Below, piece after piece: positions 16,885 through 25,902 of a stretch of 64,000 nucleotides of DNA. Source of the DNA: Delta-02 sp964513565 (lineage in GTDB: Bacteria > Desulfobacterota > Syntrophorhabdia > Syntrophorhabdales > Syntrophorhabdaceae); assembly GCA_964513565.1 (NCBI GenBank), contig CAZENE010000004.1:1-64000 (forward strand), given 5' to 3'. The position numbers and the translations under genes were made by a program. The notes below the pieces were generated by a model, which worked only from the letters and a program-made list of their open reading frames with translations, was not told where the DNA came from and did no database searches. Numbering within the stretch: position 1 is the stretch's first letter; the number at the start of each line of letters is the position of its first letter.

Positions 16885-17577
16885 TTACCTGGTTGCGCTG
16901 GCAACAGCGGACCGGAGGTAGCGTCGGAACCATTCAGATGCCAGGCGAGCGACGATTTCCAGGGCGCCTGGTTCTTCGAAAAGGTGGGTCGCTCCAGGGA
17001 CAATTTCGAGTTGTTTTTCAGCACCTATTTGTGCCAGAGCGTTTTTATTGAGACTGAGAACCTGGGTATCATTACCACCGACTATAAAAAGGGTAGGCGC
17101 TTTTAAATCCTTGAGGGCCCGTCCCGCCAGATCGGGCCTGCCTCCTCGTGAAACGACCGCATGGACACTATCGGGTTTCATGGCAGCCGCAGAGAGTGCG
17201 GCGGCTGCCCCTGTGCTTGCGCCAAAGTATCCCACAGCCAGGTTCCTGGTTTTTTTCTGTGAAGCTATCCAGGCGGTCGCGCCTGCCAGACGCATGGTAA
17301 GGAGGTTGATGTCAAAACGAAGTTCCGCTGATCTTCTGTCGTATTCTTCTTCCTTCTTGGTCAGAAGATCAAACAGCAGCGTAGCCAGTCCTTTTTTTTG
17401 CAGAGACTCGGCGACAAAGAGATTACGATGACTGAAGCGGCTGCTTCCACTGCCGTGAGCGAAGAGTACGACCGCCTCTGCGCCGGATGGAACAACAAGT
17501 ATACCATCCAGGGTAACTGAGCCGACGGCGACCTTGACCTCCTGTTCGTCAGTAACTTGCTCCCCCTGTTTTTTCAA
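16885..17577 (-). CDS. Dienelactone-hydrolase-family alpha/beta hydrolase
   Basis: The protein has 230 residues with an alpha/beta-hydrolase fold. The oxyanion segment VLFAHGSGSSRFSHRN is followed by the nucleophile elbow GYFGASTGAAAAL, with Ser in G-A-S-T-G. The acid is in FIVGGNDTQVL and the His in GATHLFEEPGAL. It lacks a signal peptide and is cytoplasmic. The natural substrate is unknown. It begins 12 nt downstream of the phosphoribosyltransferase gene; this hydrolase/phosphoribosyltransferase pair recurs in many bacteria, sometimes as one fusion, which supports a shared role. Confidence 0.85.
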   Translation of the reverse strand: MKKQGEQVTDEQEVKVAVGSVTLDGILVVPSGAEAVVLFAHGSGSSRFSHRNLFVAESLQKKGLATLLFDLLTKKEEEYDRRSAELRFDINLLTMRLAGATAWIASQKKTRNLAVGYFGASTGAAAALSAAAMKPDSVHAVVSRGGRPDLAGRALKDLKAPTLFIVGGNDTQVLSLNKNALAQIGAEKQLEIVPGATHLFEEPGALEIVARLASEWFRRYLRSAVASATR

Positions 17578-17589
17578 CTGGCTTCCCTC

Positions 17590-18243
17590 TCATTTCTTTT
17601 CGGACTCGTGGGCTGCCTTCAGCAGTTGGCTGACCTTCTCGTCCGTGGTCTGTGAAAAATCTTCATACCAGCTTCCTACGCTAAAGAATGGATCCGGGGT
17701 AATGGCGCAGATGATATCATCTGCCTCATCCCCCAACTCTTCACAGGCTTCTGGGGCTGCTGCAGGAACGGCAACGATTATACTCGCAGGCTTCTGTTTT
17801 CTCAGGGCGTGCACAGCGGCACGCATGGTTGCTCCTGTGGCCAGGCCATCGTCCACAAGGATGACCGTGAGGCCCCTTACATCGAGACGTGGACGGTCGC
17901 TCCGGTATACTTGCTCTCGTCGTTTCAGTTCTTCGCCTTGATTCTTTGTAACGGACTCGATCGTTTCCCGGGGGATATTGAGGCTCTGAATGATTTCTTC
18001 ATTGAGAACCCTTATGCCTCCCGAGGCGATAGCCCCCATGGCAAATTCTTCATGGCCGGGTACACCTAGCTTACGGACCACTAAGACATCAAGGGGGAGT
18101 CCCAGTTTTGCGGCCACTTCAAAAGCCACGGGGATACCTCCCCGCGGAAGACCGAGAACCACCGCATTCGGTCGATTTGCGTAGGCCTGTAATTTAGCCG
18201 CCAGCCTCTTGCCGGCATCAGAACGATTCTTGAATCCGATCAT
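17590..18243 (-). CDS. Type-I phosphoribosyltransferase-family protein
   Basis: The protein has 217 residues. The PRPP-binding motif VILVDDGLATGATMRAAV lies near residue 120, and an N-terminal VLGLPRGGIPVAFEVA forms the second phosphate loop. The family is annotated as a putative phosphoribosyltransferase without known base specificity. ATG 18243 is chosen for GAGGAGAGGACC; an upstream ATG has no site. It is the first gene of a pair with the dienelactone hydrolase. Confidence 0.85.
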   Translation of the reverse strand: MIGFKNRSDAGKRLAAKLQAYANRPNAVVLGLPRGGIPVAFEVAAKLGLPLDVLVVRKLGVPGHEEFAMGAIASGGIRVLNEEIIQSLNIPRETIESVTKNQGEELKRREQVYRSDRPRLDVRGLTVILVDDGLATGATMRAAVHALRKQKPASIIVAVPAAAPEACEELGDEADDIICAITPDPFFSVGSWYEDFSQTTDEKVSQLLKAAHESEKK

Positions 18244-18297
18244 GGTCCTCTCCTCAGTTTGTCCCTGATGAAAATTGCCACAAGAAAGAGGGCGCAA

Positions 18298-18747
18298 CGA
18301 CTACGATCTCACCTACAAGCTCGAATAAATCGAGAATATCTCACCGAACCTCCAACCACGCGATGACAATCACGTACCTTTTCGGTTTTGCTTCATCTTT
18401 TTAGTCATTCATGCTCCTTCCTTAAGAGAGCCTCTGACGATGCCTACTCGGACTATAAACACGGCTGCAAAAGACGTCAAGCCGAGGCCATCGCTTGCCG
18501 CAGACAAGTCAATGTCGCTAGAATAGCGCAAGAAATAATTAGAGATCTCTACGGGAAACGGGTAGGGCGGGTACATGCCAGGATAGTAAGAGAAGTCAAA
18601 ACGCGCCGCAGTGTCAATGAACTTAAGAAACTGGATATTTATTACCGAACAGGGACTAACCTGTTTATGTGCTCAAAAACCGCCGGAAGAAGAGAAATTC
18701 CTATGGGCCTTACATGGTTGAAGAAGGTGAAACCGAGGAGAATGGTT
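18298..18747. other. Gene-poor stretch, no supported gene
   Basis: A plus-strand frame from 18388 encodes a basic segment (IIRDLYGKRVGRVHARIVRE) but runs on antisense through the pentapeptide gene, has no clear ribosome site and matches nothing I know. It may be a remnant. Nothing else is supported. Confidence 0.4.
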
Positions 18748-19428
18748 TTATTTTTTTGTTCCGTCGGTCCATGTAGCACCTGCGATGTCGACATTACTCA
18801 GTTTGGCGCCGGTAAGATTAGCACCGGTAAGATTGGCCTCAGAAAGATTGGCGCCGGTGAGATTGGCTTCACAGAGGTCGGCGAGGGTCAGGTCGGCCTC
18901 ATAGAGATCTGCGCGGGCGAGGTAAGCACGGGAGAGATCTGCACGTGCAAGGATTGCATCCGTAACGTCTACACGTGCGAGAATCGCGTCGGTGAGGATA
19001 GCACCGGAAAGGTCTGTATTGGATAGATCCGCATTGGACAGATTGATGCCCGTGAGGTTGGCGCCCATCAGATTGGCCTCGGAAAGATTGGCTCGAACGA
19101 GATTGACATCGGATAAATTTGCCTCAGAGAGATCTGCATGGGCAAGGTCGACGCGGGCCAGATAAGCACGGGAAAGGTTTGCACCGGAGAGATTGGCGCG
19201 TGAAAGGTCGGCTCCGGATAAACGGGCATCATTGAGATTGGCCTTAGAGAGGTCTGCGTGAACGAGATTGGCACGAGAGAGGTTGGCTCCAGCAAGATTT
19301 GCCCCAACGAGATTAACTCCAGAGAGGTCTGCGCCGGAAAGATCGGCACATTGCCCGCCCCTCTCTTCCTTGAGCCATTGCGTGTGTTTCAGTAAAACAT
19401 CTTTCAATTCTTCTTTTGTGATATTCAT
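18748..19428 (-). CDS. Pentapeptide-repeat protein
   Basis: The protein has 226 residues. A short helical N terminus (ITKEELKDVLLKHTQWLKEE) is followed by about 38 tandem A(D/N)LSx pentapeptides (ADLSGADLSGVNLVGANLAG and on). The right-handed quadrilateral beta helix this forms is known from DNA-mimic gyrase protectors such as MfpA and Qnr, but most family members have no known function. The gene stands alone. ATG 19428 has GAGGGAGTCTT upstream. Confidence 0.9.
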   Translation of the reverse strand: MNITKEELKDVLLKHTQWLKEERGGQCADLSGADLSGVNLVGANLAGANLSRANLVHADLSKANLNDARLSGADLSRANLSGANLSRAYLARVDLAHADLSEANLSDVNLVRANLSEANLMGANLTGINLSNADLSNTDLSGAILTDAILARVDVTDAILARADLSRAYLARADLYEADLTLADLCEANLTGANLSEANLTGANLTGAKLSNVDIAGATWTDGTKK

Positions 19429-19608
19429 AAGACTCCCTCATGACGATGTATGAACCAAGATCTGCTGACGAATATTGTATCAAATAAATTTCGAAAAAAG
19501 GATTATTTCCTAGACCCCCGGCGAAGATCAAGCGTTGGGGTTTCTTGACATATAAACGGCTCGGAAGAGACGGCCCTCGTTCTTTTCAAAAATGTGGGAC
19601 TGCATCGA

Positions 19609-19828
19609 TCATTTCATTACGAGACTGATACGATACCCGGCTTCTTCCTCTTCTACGTTTTTCAAGGCTCAGCCCTGTGTAATCGACGCACGGCAAACGT
19701 TTTCCCTGGAAGTAACCGTATCAACGAGAACAACTACTTCGCCCCTTTTCATCTTCTTTATCTCGTTCAGGGTCATAAAAAAACAGGTTGTGGGCATGAG
19801 AACCCTTTTGGTCGATGACCGCGCTCAT
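19609..19828 (-). pseudogene. YedF/TusA-like sulfur-carrier gene, frameshifted in its CPxP motif
   Basis: The frame opens with MSAVIDQKG, then changes frame inside the region that should encode the catalytic Cys-Pro motif. It continues as MTLNEIKKMKRGEVVVLVDT, VTSRENVCRASITQG, an in-frame TGA where TusA-type proteins have Trp, and ALKNVEEEEAGYRISLVMK. Restoring two bases gives MCPQPVF, the expected active site. The ATG overlaps the stop of the YedE remnant, the usual yedE-yedF order linked to selenium metabolism. Confidence 0.75.
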
Positions 19829-20102
19829 TTTTCTCCTAATATTTCAGGCAATCTCTCTCTCATTGTAAAACCCACAAACAGACAGACCAAAAGACCTGTT
19901 ATGACAGCAGGGACGCCGTATGGACCTACACCTTCCGGAGAACTGGCCAAATTAAAGTTATGCGCAATACCGGCCCCGACGATCATGCCCATAACGAAGA
20001 CCGCCGCATCGCCGTCACCTTCTCCCGCAAGAAAAAGCTGCCGCCCCGGACACGTGATACCGGCTCTTTTACCTGCGCCGGCTGCATACCAGACATATGA
20101 TT
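19825..20102 (-). pseudogene. C-terminal remnant of YedE (selenium-linked transporter)
   Basis: About 90 residues encode the end of a YedE/YeeE membrane protein: YAAGAGKRAGITCPGRQLFL, then AVFVMGMIVGAGIAHNFNLA and a final helix, ending ILGEK. The N-terminal two thirds are missing, replaced by the promoter side of the divergent exported-protein gene. Together with the broken YedF partner it marks loss of a yedEF unit. Confidence 0.7.
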
Positions 20103-20175
20103 CCAACAAAGGAAGACTTATATATAGTTCAATAGGGGACTTAAGTAATTTACCAAACAAGAGGAGGAAACAATC

Positions 20176-20634
20176 ATGAAGAAGATCGTTGTCATTTTCG
20201 TCGTGCTTTCGATCGTCACACTCGGTCTTACCGCAGAGTCGTTCGCCCAGAGGGGCCCCATGAAATGGAAGGGAAGCGGCGGCTGGGGTCCGGGGACACC
20301 CTATAACAGAATGTACGACCCCGCAAAGGTCGAGACGATATCCGGTACCGTCGAAAGCGTCGGCACGGCAGTCCCCATGAAGGGCATGTACGCCGCGGTG
20401 GCGCTGACCGTAAAGACAGACAAGGAGACCATCTCCGTCCACCTCGGGCCCGAATGGTACATTGAGCGGCTCGATACAAAGATCGCAAAAGGTGACGCCA
20501 TCGAAGTGAAGGGTTCGAGGGTTACGTTCGGCGATAAGCCGGCGATTATCGCTTCGGAGGTGAAAAAGGGTGATAACATCCTCGTCCTCCGGGACAGCAC
20601 AGGGATACCTGTCTGGGCAGGATGGCGTAGGTAG
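20176..20634 (+). CDS. Exported protein with OB-fold-like domain, often annotated DNA-binding
   Basis: The protein has 152 residues. A signal peptide (MKKIVVIFVVLSIVTLGLTA, cleavage likely after SFA) is followed by a segment with VETISGTVESVG, LTVKTDKETISVHLGPEWY, GDAIEVKGSRVTF and LRDSTGIPVWAGWRR. Alternating beta strands suggest an OB fold. Close relatives occur in Geobacter-like bacteria, usually labelled DNA-binding protein, but export argues against that; a periplasmic role, maybe metal-related, is more likely. The start has AAGAGGAGG upstream and a terminator follows. Confidence 0.75.
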   Translation: MKKIVVIFVVLSIVTLGLTAESFAQRGPMKWKGSGGWGPGTPYNRMYDPAKVETISGTVESVGTAVPMKGMYAAVALTVKTDKETISVHLGPEWYIERLDTKIAKGDAIEVKGSRVTFGDKPAIIASEVKKGDNILVLRDSTGIPVWAGWRR

Positions 20635-20644
20635 CGGACCTTGA

Positions 20645-20678
20645 AAGGCCCGGCTTTGAGTCCGGCCGGGCCTTGTCC
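20645..20678 (+). terminator. Rho-independent terminator
   Basis: A 10-bp perfect stem (AAGGCCCGGC with GCCGGGCCTT) around a 10-nt loop, followed by TTGTCC. It directly follows the exported-protein gene and also faces the convergent pncB. Confidence 0.75.
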
Positions 20679-20740
20679 CCTAATCTCGGGGAGGAAAGGG
20701 TCTAATTGCCTATCGAGCGTGGCTAAACCAGGCCAGAAGG

Positions 20741-22174
20741 TCATCCTGTCGCGGGTTTTTTAGCCTTTGGATACTTTTCGCGTTGATCAATCAGACGATC
20801 CCTTAAAGTTCTCAGTCTGCTGCTGATACCCACTTTGTAAATGTGAGGGTTTTCAAAACGCTTATAGTTCCCGGGAAGCATCTCCAAACGCTCCCGGACA
20901 TACTGTGTAGTTCGGGACAGGGAAGGAGGATCGCACATGATCCTGCCCCGCGCCATCACCGGATGGAGCAGCGGCTCCATCTCGCTCGCTGCGATGGCAA
21001 AGGACTGATGGGACAAGAATGGGTCGTGCATTTCAAAAATGTTTGTTTCGTCTTCGAGTCCTACCACGTCTGCACCGAAAAATAACCCCTTATTATTTAT
21101 AGCACGCCATACCTGTTTCTTATCCGGAAGGGTGATTTTAGAAACGTTTTCTGAAAGCTTGATAACCGGAAGGCCACCGATCTTTGCCAATTTGTATACG
21201 CCATCAAGCGCCGCATCCGGCTGCCCGGTGACGAGGCTGGTCCCCACGCCGAAGACATCGATGGGCGCCCCCTGGTTGATCAAGCTTCGTATGATATACT
21301 CATCGAGCTGGTTGGACGCGGCGATCTTTACGTAGTGCAGCCCGGCTTCATCCAGCATCGCGCGGCTTCTTTGAGCCAGGTAGGATAGATCCCCGCTATC
21401 CAGGCGGATGGCTTTTAGTCGTTGGCCTTTCTTTTCCATTTCCTTTGCCACAGTGATGGCATTAGGAACACCGCTATTCAAGGTACTGTAAGTATCCACA
21501 AGTAGAACGCAATCATCGGGGCGGGCGGCGGCAAAGCTGCGGAAGGCCTCAACTTCACTTTCATAGCTTTGAATATAGGAATGCGCCATTGTGCCGGATG
21601 GCTCGAGACCGTAATCTCTTGCCGCTCGTGCATTGCTTGTTGCGTCGAACCCGCCGATGACGGCGGCGCGGCTGGCGTAATATCCCCCTAGTCCCTGCGC
21701 GCGGCGCAATCCAAAATCAATGAGTCTGCAATCCCTGGCCGCAAGGCGTATACGGCTGGCCTTGGTTGCGATGAGTGACTGAAAATTGAGAATGTTGAGC
21801 AGCACGGTTTCGATCAGCTGGGTTTCGATCAACCCCCCCTCGACTCTCAGAACCGGGCGCGTCGGAAACACTAAATCTCCTTCCGAAGGAGAATAGATCG
21901 TTCCTTTAAATCTGAAATGTTCCAAATAGATTAGGTAATCGGGATGAAAAGATTGTGCTTTCAGAAACCGCAGGTCATCTTTATCAAAACGAAATGCCTC
22001 GAGAACCGCCAACAAGTCCGGCAAGCCGGCAAAAATGGTATATCCGCCCCCGAATGGGTTTTTACGGAAAAAGTAATCAAATACGGCGGTTTCATCTTTT
22101 CGACCAGCGAGAAAATAGGCCTGCCCCATGGTAAGCTCGTATTGATCGGTATATGTAGCCGAAAATTTAAACAT
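20741..22174 (-). CDS. pncB: Nicotinate phosphoribosyltransferase
   Basis: The protein has 477 residues. It converts nicotinate and PRPP to nicotinate mononucleotide in NAD salvage. Visible motifs are the N-terminal TDQYELTMGQAYFLAG, the RRAQG loop in DFGLRRAQGLGGYYASRAAV, TMAHSYIQSYESEVEAF and the LDSGDLSYLAQRSR phosphate site. Length fits the NAPRTase long form. It lies 32 nt downstream of pncA on the same strand, so nicotinamide released from NAD can be deamidated and reused by one operon. The ATG has GAAAGGGA upstream. Confidence 0.93.
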   Translation of the reverse strand: MFKFSATYTDQYELTMGQAYFLAGRKDETAVFDYFFRKNPFGGGYTIFAGLPDLLAVLEAFRFDKDDLRFLKAQSFHPDYLIYLEHFRFKGTIYSPSEGDLVFPTRPVLRVEGGLIETQLIETVLLNILNFQSLIATKASRIRLAARDCRLIDFGLRRAQGLGGYYASRAAVIGGFDATSNARAARDYGLEPSGTMAHSYIQSYESEVEAFRSFAAARPDDCVLLVDTYSTLNSGVPNAITVAKEMEKKGQRLKAIRLDSGDLSYLAQRSRAMLDEAGLHYVKIAASNQLDEYIIRSLINQGAPIDVFGVGTSLVTGQPDAALDGVYKLAKIGGLPVIKLSENVSKITLPDKKQVWRAINNKGLFFGADVVGLEDETNIFEMHDPFLSHQSFAIAASEMEPLLHPVMARGRIMCDPPSLSRTTQYVRERLEMLPGNYKRFENPHIYKVGISSRLRTLRDRLIDQREKYPKAKKPATG

Positions 22175-22206
22175 AGTCCCTTTCTATTATGTCACATATT
22201 ATTAAA

Positions 22207-22890
22207 CTATAAGTACTTTGGAATGCTCTCAGATCTTAAGAACCTAACGCCCATCAAGTGCATGTCGCTAATTGCCTTTTTAACACTATCGGAGGGCGAT
22301 CCAACGGGATTTGTCAGGTCACTGATATAAAAAACCTCATATCCTTTAGTGGAGCCATCCACTGACGTGAAATAAACACAATAATCGGCGGCGAGACCGC
22401 AGATAAAAATTCGTTTCACATTTCGGCTGCGCAGATAACCGTCCAAGCCTGTTTCCGTTATATGGTCGTTTTCCAAAAATCCGGAATAGCTGTCGGTTCG
22501 TTTATGAAAGCCCTTCCGGATGATAGCTTCAGCGAAGCGGGTATCTAGGCCAGGATAGAATTCGGCACCGCTGGTCCCTTGCACCACGTGGTCCGGCCAC
22601 AATACAGGGCCTATTCCGGGTGCTTCGTAGGGATCGAAAGGGCGCTTTCCCGGATGTTGGCTTGCGAAGCTTTCGTGGTCCGGAGGGTGCCAGTCTTGAG
22701 TGAGTACCACGGGAAAATTGAATTTCTTGAACAAGGCCATCAGCTCATTCATCTGAACCAAGAAGGCGTCCCCTTTATCAATTGCCAGAGCACCTCCGGG
22801 CATGAAGTCATTTTGCATGTCTACCACAAGAAGGGAGTCCCCTTTTTGCAGTTGGATCGCATCAAGATGATGAACATCCTTCAAGTCCAT
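22207..22890 (-). CDS. pncA: Nicotinamidase / isochorismatase-family hydrolase
   Basis: The protein has 227 residues. The catalytic triad is visible: Asp in LVVDMQNDFMPGGALAI, Lys in the IIRKGFHKRTDSYSGF segment, and Cys in ICGLAADYCVYFT. The metal site DWHPPDHESF (Asp, two His) is typical of nicotinamidases. It deamidates nicotinamide to nicotinate for the downstream pncB. Isochorismatase is unlikely given the metal motif and the partner gene. Confidence 0.92.
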   Translation of the reverse strand: MDLKDVHHLDAIQLQKGDSLLVVDMQNDFMPGGALAIDKGDAFLVQMNELMALFKKFNFPVVLTQDWHPPDHESFASQHPGKRPFDPYEAPGIGPVLWPDHVVQGTSGAEFYPGLDTRFAEAIIRKGFHKRTDSYSGFLENDHITETGLDGYLRSRNVKRIFICGLAADYCVYFTSVDGSTKGYEVFYISDLTNPVGSPSDSVKKAISDMHLMGVRFLRSESIPKYL

Positions 22891-23198
22891 TACCTGCCCC
22901 CATTACTCTGTCCACGAATGTCTTGTGTTATAGGCCGTCGCCTTGCTCGCAATTGTATTACTCGTTCATCATTTGTCGGTCGGCCAGACACTGCTTGTTC
23001 TTTACTGACTGACCTGTTAATTATTATACCACTGCACTCGAGCTAAACGGTAGTGATGAGAATGGGAGTTCGTGCTCGCCCACTTCTTTCCCGGTGTTTT
23101 TCTTTGAATCCGGCACGAAAGCATAGGACATTGAATGAATTTACAGAGCAGAGGCCCCGGAAGGTGGCGTGAAGCCGCCTTTGCATTAAAATATCTTT
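22891..23198. other. Intergenic region between divergent pncA and kinase gene
   Basis: Promoters for both flanking genes should lie here but I see no strong consensus. A small hairpin (AAGGTGGC with GCCGCCTT) is at about 23161-23181, just before the kinase start; a role as leader structure is possible but unsupported. Confidence 0.4.
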
Positions 23199-24056
23199 AT
23201 GGAGATAAAACGGAATCGGCAATGGCAGGACCTCGGGGAACATATGTCCGGGGAAAAGGGGGTTGTCCTTTTCCTTGGTTGTATGAATACCGGGAAATCG
23301 GTGTTGGTGCGGTATATTGCAGAAAAAGCCCTGTCCGCGGGGAACAAGGTATGCCTTATCGATGCAGACGTGGGTCAGTCCTCACTGGGGATTCCCGGTA
23401 CCGTGAGCATGAAGCGTTTTCTCCGGCCGTCGGATATGGAGGACTATACCGCCCGGCATCTCTATTTTGTGGGTACTGTGAATCCTGCGCTGATGCCGCT
23501 TTCTGTCGTCCGCGGTACAAAAGTTATGCTGGGCCGATGCCGAAGGAGAACCTGTCTGGTACTTGTGGATACCTCGGGACTCGTAACGGGCCCCCTGGGG
23601 CTCTTCCTTAAGGCCCGGAAGATCAAAGCCGTTGCCCCGGACCACATAGTCGCCATAGAATGGACAAGGGAGCTGGAACCGATCTTGAAGGGATCGAAAA
23701 AGACCTGCATCCACATACTTACACCGTCTCAAGCCGTCAAGCGCAGGGGTCCAAAAACCCGTCAGAGCTACCGGCATCGGAGACTTGAGGCCTATTTTGA
23801 TCCCTCCCGGCTCAACGATTATCGTATCGAGATCAACAGACCACGGTACTTCTATAATGGCAAACCCTTCGTACCCAACCCTGAGGACTTCGGCCATGGC
23901 CTGATTGTGGGATTGAACCGGGGAGAGAGGACCCTCGCCTTGGGGATCATCGCGGGCTTTAGCGCGTCAATTGTCGACATTAAAACGCCATTGATGCACC
24001 TTAAAAATGTTGACCGGATAGTAATGGGTAATATGGTCCTGCCTCCATTCACTTGA
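23199..24056 (+). CDS. Clp1/Grc3-like P-loop protein, putative polynucleotide 5'-kinase
   Basis: The protein has 285 residues. Walker A is FLGCMNTGKSVLVRY near residue 25, and the family-typical LIDADVGQSSLGIPGTVS follows. These match the CLP1_P domain of Clp1/Grc3/NOL9 RNA 5'-OH kinases. The C-terminal part (NDYRIEINRPRYFYNGKPF, then GLIVGLN) is reminiscent of their C-terminal beta domain. The N-terminal domain of the eukaryotic proteins is missing. Bacterial members are little studied; kinase activity on RNA or DNA is inferred. Two start codons are possible: 23199, or 23244 (MSGEKGVVLFLG), which would better fit the P-loop position. Confidence 0.7.
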   Translation: MEIKRNRQWQDLGEHMSGEKGVVLFLGCMNTGKSVLVRYIAEKALSAGNKVCLIDADVGQSSLGIPGTVSMKRFLRPSDMEDYTARHLYFVGTVNPALMPLSVVRGTKVMLGRCRRRTCLVLVDTSGLVTGPLGLFLKARKIKAVAPDHIVAIEWTRELEPILKGSKKTCIHILTPSQAVKRRGPKTRQSYRHRRLEAYFDPSRLNDYRIEINRPRYFYNGKPFVPNPEDFGHGLIVGLNRGERTLALGIIAGFSASIVDIKTPLMHLKNVDRIVMGNMVLPPFT

Positions 24057-24120
24057 AAGAGTCGGGCCATGACGTGATATCGCCGTTATCCGGTATGTGA
24101 ACTGGATTGACGGACCTTAT

Positions 24121-24597
24121 TCACACGTTTTTCTTTTCGAGTCGGTCCTCCAGTTCGTCCATATATGCCGAGAGTACGTTTTCCGACTGTTCTATCGTGG
24201 AACGGAGATCAATATCGAACTGTTCCAGTTTTGCCAGCACGGCATCTCTCGACTGCGCGTTGAGGTCCGCTTGCTTCTTCAGTTCTACGTCGAGAAATTC
24301 GCGGAGTTCAGTGAAACGCGAAGATTCGGCCTGGTTTGCAAGTTCGCGGCTCGCCTGTAGTTCCCGCGATTGATGGCGGGCCTCCAGGAGAAACGACGTC
24401 TGGAGGTAGATCACGAATACAAGGGACAACGCGGCGAGTAAGATCAGGAGCCCGAGCATGACCAACCCGAGAGGGGCTTGAACGGTTGTAAAAGCCAGGG
24501 AAAGAGTGGTCTGCATCATGAGGGCGCTCCAGTTAAGCGCAATGAAAGCGGCGATTGCCACCACTATTATCAGCAACAAGAGTGTACGGATCTTCAT
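24121..24597 (-). CDS. LapA-domain membrane protein with coiled-coil tail
   Basis: The protein has 158 residues. Two membrane helices (LLLLIIVVAIAAFIALNWSA and LGLVMLGLLILLAALSLVFV) form a LapA-type hairpin, followed by about 85 charged residues with heptad spacing (ELANQAESSRFTELREFLD). It is an inner-membrane protein with a cytoplasmic coiled coil. LapA of E. coli helps control lipopolysaccharide synthesis with LapB, but this protein is longer and no LapB is present here. GGGAGG precedes the start. Confidence 0.75.
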   Translation of the reverse strand: MKIRTLLLLIIVVAIAAFIALNWSALMMQTTLSLAFTTVQAPLGLVMLGLLILLAALSLVFVIYLQTSFLLEARHQSRELQASRELANQAESSRFTELREFLDVELKKQADLNAQSRDAVLAKLEQFDIDLRSTIEQSENVLSAYMDELEDRLEKKNV

Positions 24598-24804
24598 AAG
24601 CAGCCTCCCTTTATCTTTCTAAATTTTCCTTCAATGCCAGCATGCTTTGCAAGGCAATTCTGCCGATCATTCCCGTGCGGGTTGACAGATACTGCTTTGC
24701 TGGAAGAACTGTTGAACTGGAACCAGAACCAGGTTAATCGAACGTTAAGGACGGCATCCGTTATTTAATTAATAAGCAGGTTATCAGAAAGTATTAGAAT
24801 GCAA

Positions 24805-25587
24805 TCAGAGCATGCCGGCAGCTATTCCTATTCCAACAATAATCAAAAGAACGCCGACGATAATCTGTGTTGTCCGAAACGTTGCCTTTTTAAGGATTCG
24901 GGCACCGACGAAAGAGCCGATAAAGGCTGCAGCAATAGCAGCGATGATCAAAACTCGCATTTCGGTCACGACGGCGAAAGAGGTCGTATAAAAACCTATT
25001 CCGTATACGAAAAGTCTGGCTGTATCTACAATTACGGCTGAAACGGTATTTGTCCCAACGAAAGATTCAGGGTCCATCCCCGCTTTCACAAGAAAGGCGG
25101 AACGGAGGGCACCCTGTATGCCTGATATGCCCCCGAAAAAGCCTGATAATAGCCCCCCGATGGTCAGATATTTCCGGTCAAACACTAATTTCCGAAAACG
25201 AGGCAGAAGATCCAGCACCGCAAACATTGTGATCAATGCCCCGATAACCAGACCTATTCCATCGACTTCGCGAATATGTCCGAGCAATCGATATCGAAAG
25301 ATCGATGGCAGTTGAGCCAGTTTATTGAGCAGGGCCGCTCCGATCATGGCTGCAATCGCACCAGGGACAGCAAATCTGAGTATCGCGTCCCAGTCGGCTT
25401 TGCGGCCCACAAGAGCCGTCTCGAAAAGATTGTTCGCGAGATGAACTATAGCTGTGACTGCTATTGCTACGCGTAAAGGGAAAAACAGGGCAATGGCCGG
25501 CATAAGAAGAGTTCCAAGCCCGAAACCGGAAAACAAGGTTAATCCTGAAACCACGAATGCTGTAAGGCATACAATTATGTATTCCAT
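24805..25587 (-). CDS. TauE/SafE-family membrane exporter
   Basis: The protein has 260 residues and about eight membrane helices. The two family halves begin SGFGLGTLLMPAIALFFP and SGFFGGISGIQGALRSAFL. TauE/SafE proteins export sulfite, sulfoacetate or similar small anions. The substrate here is unknown. It differs from the broken TauE at 5166-5464 and is complete. It stands alone, transcribed away from the DUF2769 gene. Confidence 0.85.
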   Translation of the reverse strand: MEYIIVCLTAFVVSGLTLFSGFGLGTLLMPAIALFFPLRVAIAVTAIVHLANNLFETALVGRKADWDAILRFAVPGAIAAMIGAALLNKLAQLPSIFRYRLLGHIREVDGIGLVIGALITMFAVLDLLPRFRKLVFDRKYLTIGGLLSGFFGGISGIQGALRSAFLVKAGMDPESFVGTNTVSAVIVDTARLFVYGIGFYTTSFAVVTEMRVLIIAAIAAAFIGSFVGARILKKATFRTTQIIVGVLLIIVGIGIAAGML

Positions 25588-25902
25588 CGAAGTCCAATTA
25601 TATCAAGAATTGTAATAATTAATTCTTTTTTGGACAAAAGTGGGTCCAGCCGTCGCGGTATTAAAGATGATCGTGATTGATGTCAGTCGAACATCACCCG
25701 TTTGCGACGTGATGACCGTGGGATAGCGATCGGACTGACAACATTCGCCGGCATGCCTGCGGTACCGGGGAGTGTTATCCTGGGCTTTCCCCGGCGGGCA
25801 CATACGGTGTAATTCCCGACCAGCTAAGGGGAACACTCTTCGCGTTGCCGGAAAATGGTATACATCAGTCTCGATGAGTGCCTGCCGACAAGCCGTGCGT
25901 AA
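25588..25902. other. Intergenic region with no supported gene
   Basis: It has GC-rich inverted stretches, for example CCGGGGA with TCCCCGG near 25774-25797, but no riboswitch consensus that I can defend and no plausible coding frame. Confidence 0.4.

Noticed and set aside
18388..19026. 212-codon plus-strand frame
   Set aside because: Its second half is antisense to the pentapeptide repeats, which open all frames, and its first half has no ribosome site or known similarity.
18790..19350. Tandem DNA repeat
   Set aside because: The 15-bp-like periodicity is simply the coding of pentapeptide repeats and needs no other explanation.
25600..25860. Riboswitch (cobalamin or molybdenum cofactor type)
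   Set aside because: GC-rich paired stretches are present but none of the conserved cores (B12 box or Moco core) could be matched on either strand.
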